Below, one piece after another: positions 40,506 through 50,100 of a DNA stretch of 51,888 nucleotides. Each line of letters begins with the position of its first letter. The first letter of the stretch is position 1. Location: NCBI RefSeq assembly GCF_016863635.1, contig NZ_BOPG01000115.1, forward strand, positions 1-51,888, read 5' to 3'. Made by a program: the position numbers and the translations under genes. The DNA is from Virgisporangium aurantiacum. Its GTDB lineage: Bacteria > Actinomycetota > Actinomycetes > Mycobacteriales > Micromonosporaceae. Below the pieces are notes generated by a model, which was given only the letters and a program-made list of their open reading frames with translations, had not been told where the DNA came from and made no database searches.

Positions 40506-40740
40506 GTGGGACGAGTTGTCATCGGGATGGATCCGCACAAGCGGTCCAGCGACGATCGAGATCATCGACGATCAGGAGACCATTCTGGCGGGTGGCCGAT
40601 TCGGCACCGACAGGGACGGCTACCGGGCGATGCTGGCCTGGGCCGACGCCACCCGGAGCGGATCTGGGCAGCCGAAGGCTGCTACGGCGTGGGCCGGCAC
40701 ATCGTCCGACCGCGCTCACAGCGATGGCGACATGTGACTG
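40506..40740 (+). pseudogene. IS110-family transposase remnant
   Basis: GTG 40506 begins GRVVIGMDPHKRSS, the DEDD-domain start of IS110 transposases (IGxDPHKxS). The coding sense then moves to another frame (TIEIIDDQETILAGGRFGTDR) and back (HPERIWAAEGCYGVGRHIVRP), so two indels are present. Only about 80 residues of a transposase of some 400 remain, without an identifiable end repeat. It marks an old insertion between the regulator gene and the ankyrin gene. Confidence 0.7.
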
Positions 40741-41052
40741 TCCTCCAGCGGCAATTGGGACGGCGGCTACGACAACTCCGGGAAGCACGCGGCGTCGAAC
40801 CGGTCGGTGGTACCGGGTGACGGGCCGTTGGCCCGCCTGGTCGAGTAGCGGCACGAACGTGAAGCGTCCATGCCCTGCGACAGGTTACGTCGTCGCCCGG
40901 TGCCTCGATCGCGATATCCTGATCGCGGGCGCCCCGGGGCGCCCGCGATCCGCGCGAAGGGCTCAGCCCACCCGACCGCGCCACGGCACCGCCGCCCGAC
41001 CTCCTTTCGGCCTGCGCATGCGGATACCAGGCATCAGCGAGAGGAGGCCGTC
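40741..41052. other. Intergenic, decayed sequence
   Basis: No gene recognised. It follows the IS110 relic and precedes the ribosome site of the ankyrin gene. The frame open from 40870 is not a credible N-terminus. A GC-rich inverted repeat CGGGCGCCCCGGGGCGCCCG lies around 40926-40945 and could be a terminator stem. Confidence 0.4.
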
Positions 41053-42591
41053 ATGCCGGCCCGCGATCTGCCCAACAACCCCAACCTGGAACACCTCAAA
41101 CACCAGGCCAAAACCCTGCAGGAGACGGTGCGGTCCGGCGACGCCGAAGCCGCCGGCCTGGTGCGGGAGTTCCACCCGCGACTGACCGACATCCCGGACG
41201 GCGCCGCCGCACTGACCGCGTTCGCCCTGGCCGACGCGCAGCTCGTCGTCGCCCGCCGGTACGGCTTCGCCAGTTGGCCCCGGCTGCGTGAGCACATCGA
41301 CACGGTCACCCGGTACACCCGCTCGCCGCACCACCAGCCGATCGGCGGGCCGATCACCACCGCCAGCGAACTCGCCGACGAGTTCCTCCGGCTCGCCTGC
41401 CTGACCTACGGCGGTGACGACCTGACCCGCCACCAGCGGGCCCGCGACCTGCTGACCGCACACCCCGAACTCGCCGCCGCCAGCATCTACACGGCCGCCG
41501 CGGTCGGCGACACCGCGGCGGCCAGCATCCTGCTGGCCGCGGATGCGTCGCTGGCCAACCGGGAGGGCGGCCCACACCGCTGGCCGCCGCTGCTGTACCT
41601 GGCCTACTCGCGGGTGGACAGCACCCGACCCGGCCACTCCACGGTCGACGTCGCCCGGCTGCTGCTCGGCCACGGCGCGGACCCGAACGCCGGCTACCTG
41701 TGGGAGGGTCTGACATCGCCGTTCACCGCGCTGACCGGCGCGTTCGGCGAAGGCGAGGACGCCGTCAACCAACCCCGCCACCAGCACAGCCACACGCTCG
41801 CCCGAATGCTGCTTGACGCCGACGCCGACCCCAATGACAGCCAGACCCTCTACAACCGGCAGTTCAACCCCGACAACGACCACCTGGAACTGCTGTTCGC
41901 CCACGGCCTGGGCCGCGGCTCCGGCGGCCCCTGGCATGCTCGGCTCGGCCCCGCCCATCCGACACCGGCGCAGATGCTGGCCGACCAACTGCTGTGGGCC
42001 GTCCAGCAGAACCTGCCCGAACGGGTACGGCTGCTGCTGCACCACGGCGTCGACATCACCGCCACCTGCACCTTCCCGCACCCCGCCATCGGCGACCGGA
42101 CCGCCCACGAACTGGCGGTCCTACTCGGCAACACCGAGATCGCCGACCTGCTCGCGGCAGCCGGAGCCGCACCGGTCCCGCTGAACCCGATGGAGGCGTT
42201 CGTCGCCGCCTGCATGCGCGCCGACCACAACACCGTCCAGCGGCTGACCGGCGAAGACCCCACGCTCGCCCGACGGGTGATCGCCACCCTCCCCGAACTG
42301 ATCATCCGGGCCGCGGAGCTCAACCGGCCCGACACCGTCCGACTCATGACTGCGGTCGGCTTCGACGTCAACACCCGACGGCGCGTCACCCCACTGCACA
42401 CCGCCGCCCACGACGGTCACCTCGACCTCGCCAGAGTCCTCATCGAACTCGGCGCCGACCCGACCATCCGGGACACCGAATTCAACTCCACCCCGCTGGG
42501 CTGGGCGCAACACGGTCACCAACATGACGTCGCCGCGTACCTGAGCGGGCTCGGCAACGGACCGGCCACCAGCGACAAAGGCGCGTCGTAG
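41053..42591 (+). CDS. Ankyrin repeat protein
   Basis: A 512-residue protein. ATG 41053 has GAGGAGG at 41041-41047. The N-terminal domain (NPNLEHLKHQAKTLQETVRSGD ... LADAQLVVARRYGFASWPRLREHI) is a known lead-in of actinobacterial ankyrin proteins. Ankyrin units follow, for example STVDVARLLLGHGADPNAG, HTLARMLLDADADPND, and at the end VTPLHTAAHDGHLDLARVLIELGADPTIRD and TPLGWAQHGHQHDVAAYL. No signal peptide or membrane span. It probably binds a protein partner; which is unknown. Confidence 0.85.
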   Translation: MPARDLPNNPNLEHLKHQAKTLQETVRSGDAEAAGLVREFHPRLTDIPDGAAALTAFALADAQLVVARRYGFASWPRLREHIDTVTRYTRSPHHQPIGGPITTASELADEFLRLACLTYGGDDLTRHQRARDLLTAHPELAAASIYTAAAVGDTAAASILLAADASLANREGGPHRWPPLLYLAYSRVDSTRPGHSTVDVARLLLGHGADPNAGYLWEGLTSPFTALTGAFGEGEDAVNQPRHQHSHTLARMLLDADADPNDSQTLYNRQFNPDNDHLELLFAHGLGRGSGGPWHARLGPAHPTPAQMLADQLLWAVQQNLPERVRLLLHHGVDITATCTFPHPAIGDRTAHELAVLLGNTEIADLLAAAGAAPVPLNPMEAFVAACMRADHNTVQRLTGEDPTLARRVIATLPELIIRAAELNRPDTVRLMTAVGFDVNTRRRVTPLHTAAHDGHLDLARVLIELGADPTIRDTEFNSTPLGWAQHGHQHDVAAYLSGLGNGPATSDKGAS

Positions 42592-42593
42592 TG

Positions 42594-43379
42594 TCAGCCA
42601 ATACCCTGCGGATACGGTACCGACTGGAAGTCCCTGTCAAGCCGATCCGCACTGCGAGGCAGCCATTGCAGGGCGAGGCGTATCACCGTCTGTCGCGGTA
42701 GTGGCGGGCTCACGACGTGCTGGTTGGGCTTGGCGACCGCGAACACCGCCCAGCTGAACCCGTTGAGAGGCGCGATCTCTGCCCACCGTCGACGGTCGAT
42801 GCCGAGGAACATCATCGCCCGCAGGTAAACGTGCCAGAGGTGGTAGGCCTCCGGGTAGTCCATCGTGTGCACCTCTGAAGCGATGTCCGCGCGTCGAGGA
42901 TCGAACAGCACGCCCTGCCCGAAATCGGAGAATGCCGCCACCAGTCGTGGATCTCGCCGCTGGTAGAAGGCGTCGAAGACGCGCAACTGGGCCCGCGAGA
43001 GCACAGTCAACTGCTGTCGAAGCGGTGTGACGAACGATATGAAGTTCTGCGGATACTCAGGCAGCTTGCTCAACTCGAGCCACTTCTCGCGGAAGGGCCG
43101 CTCCAGATCACCACCGAGATACTCGATGATCGCGGTGTACGCGTCGTCGAGTTCCTGCGAGCGGTTGAAGAACATGGTGTCGTCGAACTGGTACCAGAAC
43201 TCGTTGGCCCACCGGTCACCGAGCATCCCCGGTACCTCGGGAAGCTCCGGGTGCCGAGAGCTCGCGGAGCCGGCATGGCCGGGCGACGCGGCCGCCGGAC
43301 GATCCGTCGCGAACACCGTCGCGGCTGCCGCGGTGACCGACGTGAGGAACAGACGCCGACGACTGATCTGTGGTGACAC
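42594..43379 (-). CDS. Tat-exported hypothetical protein, 261 aa
   Basis: GTG 43379 with GGAGA five nt upstream. The N-terminus SPQISRRRLFLTSVTAAAATVFA is a twin-arginine signal with a cleavage region near AAAS. The mature protein is rich in aromatic residues (WANEFWYQFDDTMFFNRSQELDDAY; DYPEAYHLWHVYLRAMMFLGIDRRRW). No family recognised; export by Tat suggests a folded or cofactor-bearing protein. It converges on the ankyrin gene with two nt between stops. Confidence 0.65.
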   Translation of the reverse strand: MSPQISRRRLFLTSVTAAAATVFATDRPAAASPGHAGSASSRHPELPEVPGMLGDRWANEFWYQFDDTMFFNRSQELDDAYTAIIEYLGGDLERPFREKWLELSKLPEYPQNFISFVTPLRQQLTVLSRAQLRVFDAFYQRRDPRLVAAFSDFGQGVLFDPRRADIASEVHTMDYPEAYHLWHVYLRAMMFLGIDRRRWAEIAPLNGFSWAVFAVAKPNQHVVSPPLPRQTVIRLALQWLPRSADRLDRDFQSVPYPQGIG

Positions 43380-43615
43380 GGGATTCTCCGATCGGTCGGA
43401 CTCGCAGTTCTCGTCGAACCACCGACCACAGCGCTCGCCGGACGCCACCCACGCCCCGAGCATCACCCCGTCGTTCTTGACGGTAGCTCGGCCTCCACAC
43501 GGATGGAAGCCCGTGAATCATTTCGATGTCCCGCCGTGGTCTACCGGTACCGGTCGATATCTGCCATCGTGTTTGACATCAGCCCGGGGGCGCTGGCGTG
43601 GGACGGGGGCCGCTC

Positions 43616-44242
43616 ATGCGTTTGTCGATCAAGACGCTGATACACGAGGCGAAGCCGGCCGCGCGTCGTCGACGCCTCGCGGAGCGGGTCAGCCGAAACG
43701 CCTTCGCCCGCCTTCTTGACGGAACTCCGCCGCCGGTCGGCGAGGTCACCGCAACGACACGCGGTCCGGCCGGTCAGGTCGCCGGCGCGCTCGACAAGCT
43801 CGTCGAGCGTGGGTATGCCGTGGTGGAGGACGACAGAGTCGTCGGCATGCGTGGCCTCACGGTACGACCTACGCGGAACACGCTGACGATGAACGGTCAC
43901 GAGCTCCACACCTGGTGCGCGTACGACCTCGTCGGCATCACCGCCGCGCTCGCGGCCGACGCGACGATCAACACAAGCTGCGGCCACTGCGACAAGCCGA
44001 TCGAGGTGGACATCCGCAAGGGGGAGCCGATCGGCCACGAGGCCGTCGTCGGCTGGCTTCCGTGCCGAACCGGTGGTCGGGTCATCGACGAGTTCTGCCC
44101 GTTTGCCCATCTCTTCTGCGAGGAACAGCACCTGACGGCCTGGCGCGAGGGTATGGGCGACATCGACGGCGAGGTCGGTGACCTCAGGCAGCTCGCGGAA
44201 CAAGGTCGTAGAGACTGGGCCGACGTCGCGAGAAAGCGATGA
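43616..44242 (+). CDS. MerB-like organomercurial lyase homologue
   Basis: A 208-residue protein from ATG 43616 (GGGGG upstream; GTG 43598 possible). An N-terminal winged-helix-like part (VGEVTATTRGPAGQVAGALDKLVERG) is followed by the lyase core: HELHTWCAYDLVGITAAL with C101 and D104, and DEFCPFAHLFCEEQHLTAW with C161. These match the Cys-Asp-Cys set of MerB (C96, D99, C159 in the classical enzyme) in order and spacing. Enzymes of the family cleave carbon-mercury bonds. No merA, merR or mer transport gene is adjacent. Beside an NRPS it may have another substrate; a mercury role is not assured. Confidence 0.7.
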   Translation: MRLSIKTLIHEAKPAARRRRLAERVSRNAFARLLDGTPPPVGEVTATTRGPAGQVAGALDKLVERGYAVVEDDRVVGMRGLTVRPTRNTLTMNGHELHTWCAYDLVGITAALAADATINTSCGHCDKPIEVDIRKGEPIGHEAVVGWLPCRTGGRVIDEFCPFAHLFCEEQHLTAWREGMGDIDGEVGDLRQLAEQGRRDWADVARKR

Positions 44243-44251
44243 CCGGTCCGG

Positions 44252-45055
44252 CTACAGCCGGTTGAAGAATCCGATCAACGTTCCGTTCACGGCTTCGGGA
44301 CGTTCGAGGTAACCGAGGTGTCCGCAGCCGGCAATCTCCACGTACTCGCTGCCGGCGATGACGTCGGCCACCTCCCGCCCGAGGGCCGGGGGCGTGATCA
44401 GGTCGTCGGCGAAACTCAGGACAAGTGTCGGCACACGGATCTTGCGGAGCACGTCCAGCCGATCGGTGAGGTCTTCCAGCGGTAGGTACGCCGCGGCGCT
44501 CGACTGTTCCGCCGGGAATCGCCGGAACGTGTCGATCCACAAGGACGCCTGCCGGTCGTCGTTCAGCGTCTGCGGTGAGAGCATCTGGAAGGCGCGTACG
44601 ACGGCCGCGTAGTCGTTCGGGAGTTCGACGCCGGCCTCGGTAAGGAGTCGCTCGGCCTCGTTCAGCGCGGTGCGCGCCGCGTCGTTGCGGCCTCGGGTTC
44701 CCATGAGTGCCAGTCCTCGAACGAGGTCGGGCCGGGCCACGCCGAGTTCCTGGGCCACCACGGCGCCCAAGGAGACGGCGGCGATACGGCACGGAGCGAG
44801 ATCCAGGAACTCGATCAGCCCGATCGTGTCACCGACGAGCTGTTCGACGGTATACGGACCGGCAGGCGTCGCCGAAGGTGGCGTACCACGGTTGTCGAAG
44901 GTCACCACCCGGTAGCCGGCCGCCACCAGCGCCGGCACCTGGAACACCTGCCACACCCTCGCCCGGGCACCGGTACCCATGATGAGCAGGACCGGCTCGC
45001 CGTCGCCTCGCACCTCGTATTCGAGATGCACGCCGTTCACCACCGCTGCTGGCAT
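44252..45055 (-). CDS. Alpha/beta hydrolase
   Basis: A 267-residue protein. ATG 45055 has GGGAGAGG upstream and is preferred to ATG 45082. The oxyanion region is VLLIMGTGARARVW, the strand VVTFDNRGTPPS, the nucleophile elbow AAVSLGAVVAQELG (SxG with Ala in place of the first Gly), the Asp in LSFADDLITPP and the His in GCGHLGYLERP. It would hydrolyse an ester, amide or similar bond. It diverges from the ABC exporter gene (146 nt apart), so it may serve the peptide pathway, for example as an editing enzyme; this is inference. Confidence 0.75.
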   Translation of the reverse strand: MPAAVVNGVHLEYEVRGDGEPVLLIMGTGARARVWQVFQVPALVAAGYRVVTFDNRGTPPSATPAGPYTVEQLVGDTIGLIEFLDLAPCRIAAVSLGAVVAQELGVARPDLVRGLALMGTRGRNDAARTALNEAERLLTEAGVELPNDYAAVVRAFQMLSPQTLNDDRQASLWIDTFRRFPAEQSSAAAYLPLEDLTDRLDVLRKIRVPTLVLSFADDLITPPALGREVADVIAGSEYVEIAGCGHLGYLERPEAVNGTLIGFFNRL

Positions 45056-45200
45056 CGCCCTCTCCCGGGATTTGTCGCCCATGATTGTCCAACGGAGCGG
45101 ACAGCGCCACCACCAACCTCGATTCGGAGCTGCTCACATCGACCCCGATCTCACAGGAAATCCTGATACCTCTAGACGGGCCGAGGGGGGTGGGGGGAGG

Positions 45201-47174
45201 ATGCCAGAGGTGAATGGTGATGGTGGACGCGCCGCCGATCGGGCACCGGCAAAGCCGAACGGCGTCGACGTCACGACCGACGGGGAACAGCCAGCGGCCG
45301 CTCCCCCGACGTGCCACGACCTCACAGACGCGGCCTCGCGTACTCCCCGCTCGCTGCGCCAGTTTCCCCGCCTGTGCCGGGACGCCATCCGTCTTGTTCA
45401 TGTAGCCGCACCGCGCGAGTTCTATCTGTCCGTCGTCTTCAAAGCGCTCAACGGCGTCGGGCTCGTTCTCGTTCTGCTGATCGGCGGCGATGTGGTCGCG
45501 AAGGTGTTGGCCGCCGACCGCGACGACGGCGCCTTCGCCACCGTCGCGCCAAGACTTGCGGCCTTGACCGGGGTCACGATCCTGCTGACGCTCGTCTCCG
45601 CCGCCGGTCGGGAGCTGCGGGAGATTATCGGGGCGCTCACGGCCCGCCATGCCCAGCAGAAGATCATTGAAGTGTCCTCAACCGTGGAACTCGTCGCCTT
45701 CGACACCCCGTCGTTCCACGACCGCCTGCTGCGCGCGACCATGGGCGGCCAGATGCGCCCCATCCAGCTCGTCGAAGGCCTGCTCGGCATCATCGGCACG
45801 ATGATGGGCGTGGCGGCGATCTCGGCGACGCTCCTCGCGTTGCGGCCGTGGCTGTTGCCCCTTGTTCTCGCCGCGGCCGTCCCTCTCCTCCTGGCCTCCG
45901 CGCGTGCAGGCGAGGCCTTCTTCGGCTTCCAGAAGCGCACCACGCCGGCACAGCGGCTACGCGGATACCTGTTCACCCTCCTGACCGGCAAGGAGCCCGC
46001 GAAAGAGGTTCGCGCATTCGGTCTCGCCGGCTATCTACGTGATCGCTACGACCGCATCTACGCCGAGCACATCAGCGAGTTACGCAAGACCGCCTGGAAG
46101 CGGTTGGGGTTCACGCTACAAGGCACGCTCGCCATGTCGCTCAGCTTGATGCTCACGGTGGGCGTGCTGTTGTTTCTCGCTCTCGACGACCGGATGGAAC
46201 TCGCCCAAGCAGGCGCGGCGGCGGCTGCCGTACTCGTCCTGGGTGAGCGGATACTCTTCACCGTCCTGCACGCCGGCCAACTGTACGAGACGACCCTGTT
46301 CATGGCGGACTACACGTCCTTTCTCGAGCTTCGGCCGGAAGGCCGTGAACCGATGGCGCACCAGGAGCCGGCCCGCCGGACGGCCAGTGCACGCCTGGAG
46401 GACGTCACGTTCACCTATCCCAGCGCCGCCGTACCAGCCGTCCGTGGGGTGTCGATGCATGTCGACGAGGGCGAGATCGTCGCGCTGGTGGGCGAAAACG
46501 GGTCGGGCAAGACGACGCTGGCAAAGCTGATCTGCCGGCTGTACCTGCCCGAGTCCGGCCGCATCCTCTGGAACGGCCAGGACGGCGCGGCTCTGGAACC
46601 CGACGACGTGCGCGCCTCCATCGCCGTCATCTTCCAGGATTTTCTGCACTACTCGCTTTCGGCGGGCGAGAACATCGGCCTCGGACGGCCTCAGGACCTC
46701 GCGGACCAGCATCGCATCGAGCAGGCCGCGCGGCATGCGAGGGCGCACGACTTCCTCGCCCGGCTACCGAAGGGCTACGACACGCTGCTCGGCCCCGAGT
46801 TCGACGGTGGAACCGAACTGTCGATCGGCCAATGGCAGCGCGTCGCACTCGCTCGAGCGTTCTTCCGCGATGCGCCGTTCATCATCCTCGACGAGCCCAC
46901 CGCATCCCTGGACGCGCGTGCCGAAGCGGAGCTCTTCAACAGCATCCGCGTGCTGTGCAAGGGACGGTCCGTCCTGCTGATCTCCCACCGCTTCTCGAGT
47001 GTGCGCGCCGCCGACAGGATCTATGTGCTCCGCGACGGGGAGATCGTGGAGCACGGCACCCACGATGCGCTCATGGGCCTGCATGGCCTGTACGCCGACC
47101 TGTTCAGCCTGCAGGCCGCCGCCTATCTCGACGGTAGCGGGGTGTCGACGCAGGAGAGCTCACCCGTCCGGTAA
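45201..47174 (+). CDS. ABC exporter, fused membrane and ATPase domains
   Basis: A 657-residue half-transporter. A Pro-rich N-terminal tail (about 1-60) precedes six membrane spans (for example SVVFKALNGVGLVLVLLIGG; LLPLVLAAAVPLLLASA; LAMSLSLMLTVGVLLFLAL). The ATPase has Walker A VGENGSGKTTLAKL (about 432), the Q-loop VIFQDFL, the signature ELSIGQWQR, Walker B FIILDEPTASLD and the H-loop LLISHR. The GGGGGGAGG directly before ATG 45201 fits GTG 45210 better, so the true start may be nine nt later. It lies 18 nt before the NRPS gene and probably exports its product. Confidence 0.85.
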   Translation: MPEVNGDGGRAADRAPAKPNGVDVTTDGEQPAAAPPTCHDLTDAASRTPRSLRQFPRLCRDAIRLVHVAAPREFYLSVVFKALNGVGLVLVLLIGGDVVAKVLAADRDDGAFATVAPRLAALTGVTILLTLVSAAGRELREIIGALTARHAQQKIIEVSSTVELVAFDTPSFHDRLLRATMGGQMRPIQLVEGLLGIIGTMMGVAAISATLLALRPWLLPLVLAAAVPLLLASARAGEAFFGFQKRTTPAQRLRGYLFTLLTGKEPAKEVRAFGLAGYLRDRYDRIYAEHISELRKTAWKRLGFTLQGTLAMSLSLMLTVGVLLFLALDDRMELAQAGAAAAAVLVLGERILFTVLHAGQLYETTLFMADYTSFLELRPEGREPMAHQEPARRTASARLEDVTFTYPSAAVPAVRGVSMHVDEGEIVALVGENGSGKTTLAKLICRLYLPESGRILWNGQDGAALEPDDVRASIAVIFQDFLHYSLSAGENIGLGRPQDLADQHRIEQAARHARAHDFLARLPKGYDTLLGPEFDGGTELSIGQWQRVALARAFFRDAPFIILDEPTASLDARAEAELFNSIRVLCKGRSVLLISHRFSSVRAADRIYVLRDGEIVEHGTHDALMGLHGLYADLFSLQAAAYLDGSGVSTQESSPVR

Positions 47175-47192
47175 GCCCAACAAGGAGTTTCC

Positions 47193-50100
47193 GTGAGCGA
47201 CGCCGCCCGCCCCACCGGACGGCCGGCGGCTGCCACGGGTCAGAACAGCCCGGCGTCTCAGCCCGACACCTCGTTCCTGGACGGCCAGGCGCTGTCGTTC
47301 CCGGTTTCATTCGCCCAGCAACGGCTGTGGTTCCTGCAGGATCTCGATCCGGACAACACCGCGTACAACGTGGTTGCGAGCCTCCGCTTGCGAGGCGATC
47401 TGGACGCCATCGCGTTGAACAAGGCCCTCGATGCGCTGGTGTCGCGTCACGAAACGCTGCGGACGTCCTTCCGCACCATCGACGGCGAGCTGTCACAAGT
47501 CGTCGGCCCGGCGCATCCGGTCACGATCGACACCGTGACGGTCGGCGGGGGAACCACCGCGGAGCAGCTCGATAAGGCCCGACAGGCCATCGCCGCAGCC
47601 GCAAGGCAACCGTTCCGCCTCAGCGAGGGCCAACCGTTCCGCGCGACGCTGATCCAGATGTCCAGTCGAGATCACGTCCTCGCCATCGTCGTGCACCACA
47701 TCGTGTTCGACGAATGGTCCGGCGGCGTCCTCACCAGGGAGCTCGAGGTGCTCTACGCGGCGTTCGCCACGGGCACCCCCGCATCCCTGCCGGAACTCCC
47801 CGTCCAGTACGCCGACTACGCGTCATGGCAACGTGAGTGGCTGCAAGGAGATGTCCTGGAGTCACAGCTCGCGTACTGGCGCGCTCAGTTGGTGGACCCG
47901 CCCGTACTGGAGTTGCCCACCGACCGCCCACGATCCGAGCACCGCAGCGCTGCCGGCGACACCGTGAGCGTCGAACTGTCGGAGACCACCTCGGCCGCGC
48001 TGCGCGATCTCTGCCGGCGGGCGGGGGTCACGCCGTTCATCGCGTTACTGGCCGCCTTCCAGGTCGTGTTGTCGCGCCTCAGCGGTCAGACGGATGTCGT
48101 TGTGGGCACACCGGTCGCGGGGCGGACCCAGGCCGACCTCGAACCGCTGATCGGCTTCTTCGTCAACACGCTGGCATTGCGTTCCGACCTCTCCCGCAAT
48201 CCCACGTTCCTCGAACTTCTCCTCCGCGTACGTGCCACCGCGCTGGCTGCGTTCGCACACCAGGACGTGCCGTTCGAGCGCGTGGTCGACGAGCTCCGTC
48301 CGCAGCGCGAACCGCACCGTCATCCGCTCTTCCAGGTGATGTTCACCTTCCACAACGCCCCGGGCGAGCTACCGGCCTGCGGCGCGAACTGGGACGACAT
48401 GCCCACCTGGTCGCGCCGGTCAGCCGAGCTCTCGATCAGCCCGTTCCCGGCACCGCGCACGACGTCCCTGGTTGACCTTCGATTGGCGATGACGGAGGAG
48501 AACGGGACCTTCGGCGGCGAGGTCGAGTACTCAACAGAACTGTTTGACCGTGCTTCGGTCGAGGGCTTGGTGGACGGCCTGCTGGCCATTCTGGACGCGG
48601 CCGTGGCCGATGCCGACGTGCCGTTCGGTTTGCTTCCGATCGCACCGGATGCCGCTGTCGAGCGGGCGATGGCTTGGGGAGAGGCCCCCCTCGCCCGGGT
48701 CGTGGAGGGTTCGGAAGTCGGGCTGGTCGGGTTGTTGTCGGACTGGATTGCGGCGGCTCCTGGTCGGGTGGCGGTCGTTGATGGGTCCGGTGCGGAGCTA
48801 ACGTTCGGCGAGGTCGGCGATCGGGTGGCGGTGTTGGCGGGGTGTCTGCGCGGGTTGGGGGTGGGGCCGGAGGCCCGGGTCGCAGTTCTGGCCGGCCGCA
48901 GTGTCGATGTGGTGGTGGCGATGCTGGCCGTGTGGTGGGCCGGCGGGGTGTGTGTGCCGTTGGACGAGGAGTTCCCCGACCAACGACTCGGCTGGATCGC
49001 GGGCGACGCTGAGGTCCAGGTCGCGGTCACCACGGGCGAACATGCCGGCCGGGCCACCGGCTGGGGTGTGCCGATGGTGGTGGTCGACGATCCGCAGCAG
49101 TGGCCCCGGTCAGAGGATGCTCGGCGGCCGGTGTCGGTGGACCGGGCCGGGCTGGCCTATGTGATCTACACGTCGGGGTCGACCGGAGCGCCACGACCCG
49201 TCGGGGTGCCCTGGGAGTGCGTGGACTGGCTACTCCGGGTCGCCGGGGAGATGCTGCCCGCCGAGCTGATCTGGGCCTGCTCGCACTCGCTCGCCTTCGA
49301 CTTTTCCGTCTGGGAACTGTGGGCCGCCCTGGCCACCGGCGGGCGAGTTGTCCTCCTGCCCCGGACTGTGGTTCGGTCGCCGGATCAGTTGCTGGCCGTG
49401 CTGGCTGAGCAACACGTTCAGGTGTGGTGTCAGACGCCGTCGGCGTTCGGCATGCTCGACGCGGCCGAGGCGCTGCCGCAGCTACTCCCGGATCTGCGCT
49501 GGGTGATCTTCGGCGGGGAAGCCCTCGACCCGGGTTCGTTGCCGGACTGGGTCGGTGCCGACGGTGCCCCGGCGGTGGTCAACATGTACGGGATCACCGA
49601 AACCACCGTCCACGTCACCCACACGACCATCACCACCGCCCCCGGTGGTGGCACAGGTCGGGGTGGGTCGCCGATCGGGCGGCCACTGCCCGGCGTCCGC
49701 ATCCGCCTGCTCGATGAGTGCCTGCAACCCGTGCCGGCGGGGGTGGTCGGGGACCTGTACGTCGGCGGCGGCGGTGTCGCCCGCGGCTACCTGGACCGGC
49801 CGGACGCGACCGCGCACCGGTTCATCCCCGACCCCCATGCCGGCGACGGGTCACGGCTTTACCGCAGCGGCGACCGCGGTTACTGGCATGACGGCCAGTT
49901 GTACTACGTGGGTCGTGCCGACACCCAGATCAAGATCCGCGGCTACCGCATCGAACCCGCCGAGATCGAGACCGCCCTCACCACCCACCCCGACGTCAAC
50001 CGCGCCGTCGTCATCGCTCGGCCGGATCGTCGGGGTCAGGCACGTCTCGTGGCCTACGTCCTGCCCTCCGACGAGTCCTCCGACGACACGGAGCCGGAGG

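Noticed and set aside
40963..42108. 381-codon antisense frame under the ankyrin gene
   Set aside because: Val/Gly/Ala-rich shadow with no motif; the ankyrin repeats on the plus strand are unmistakable.
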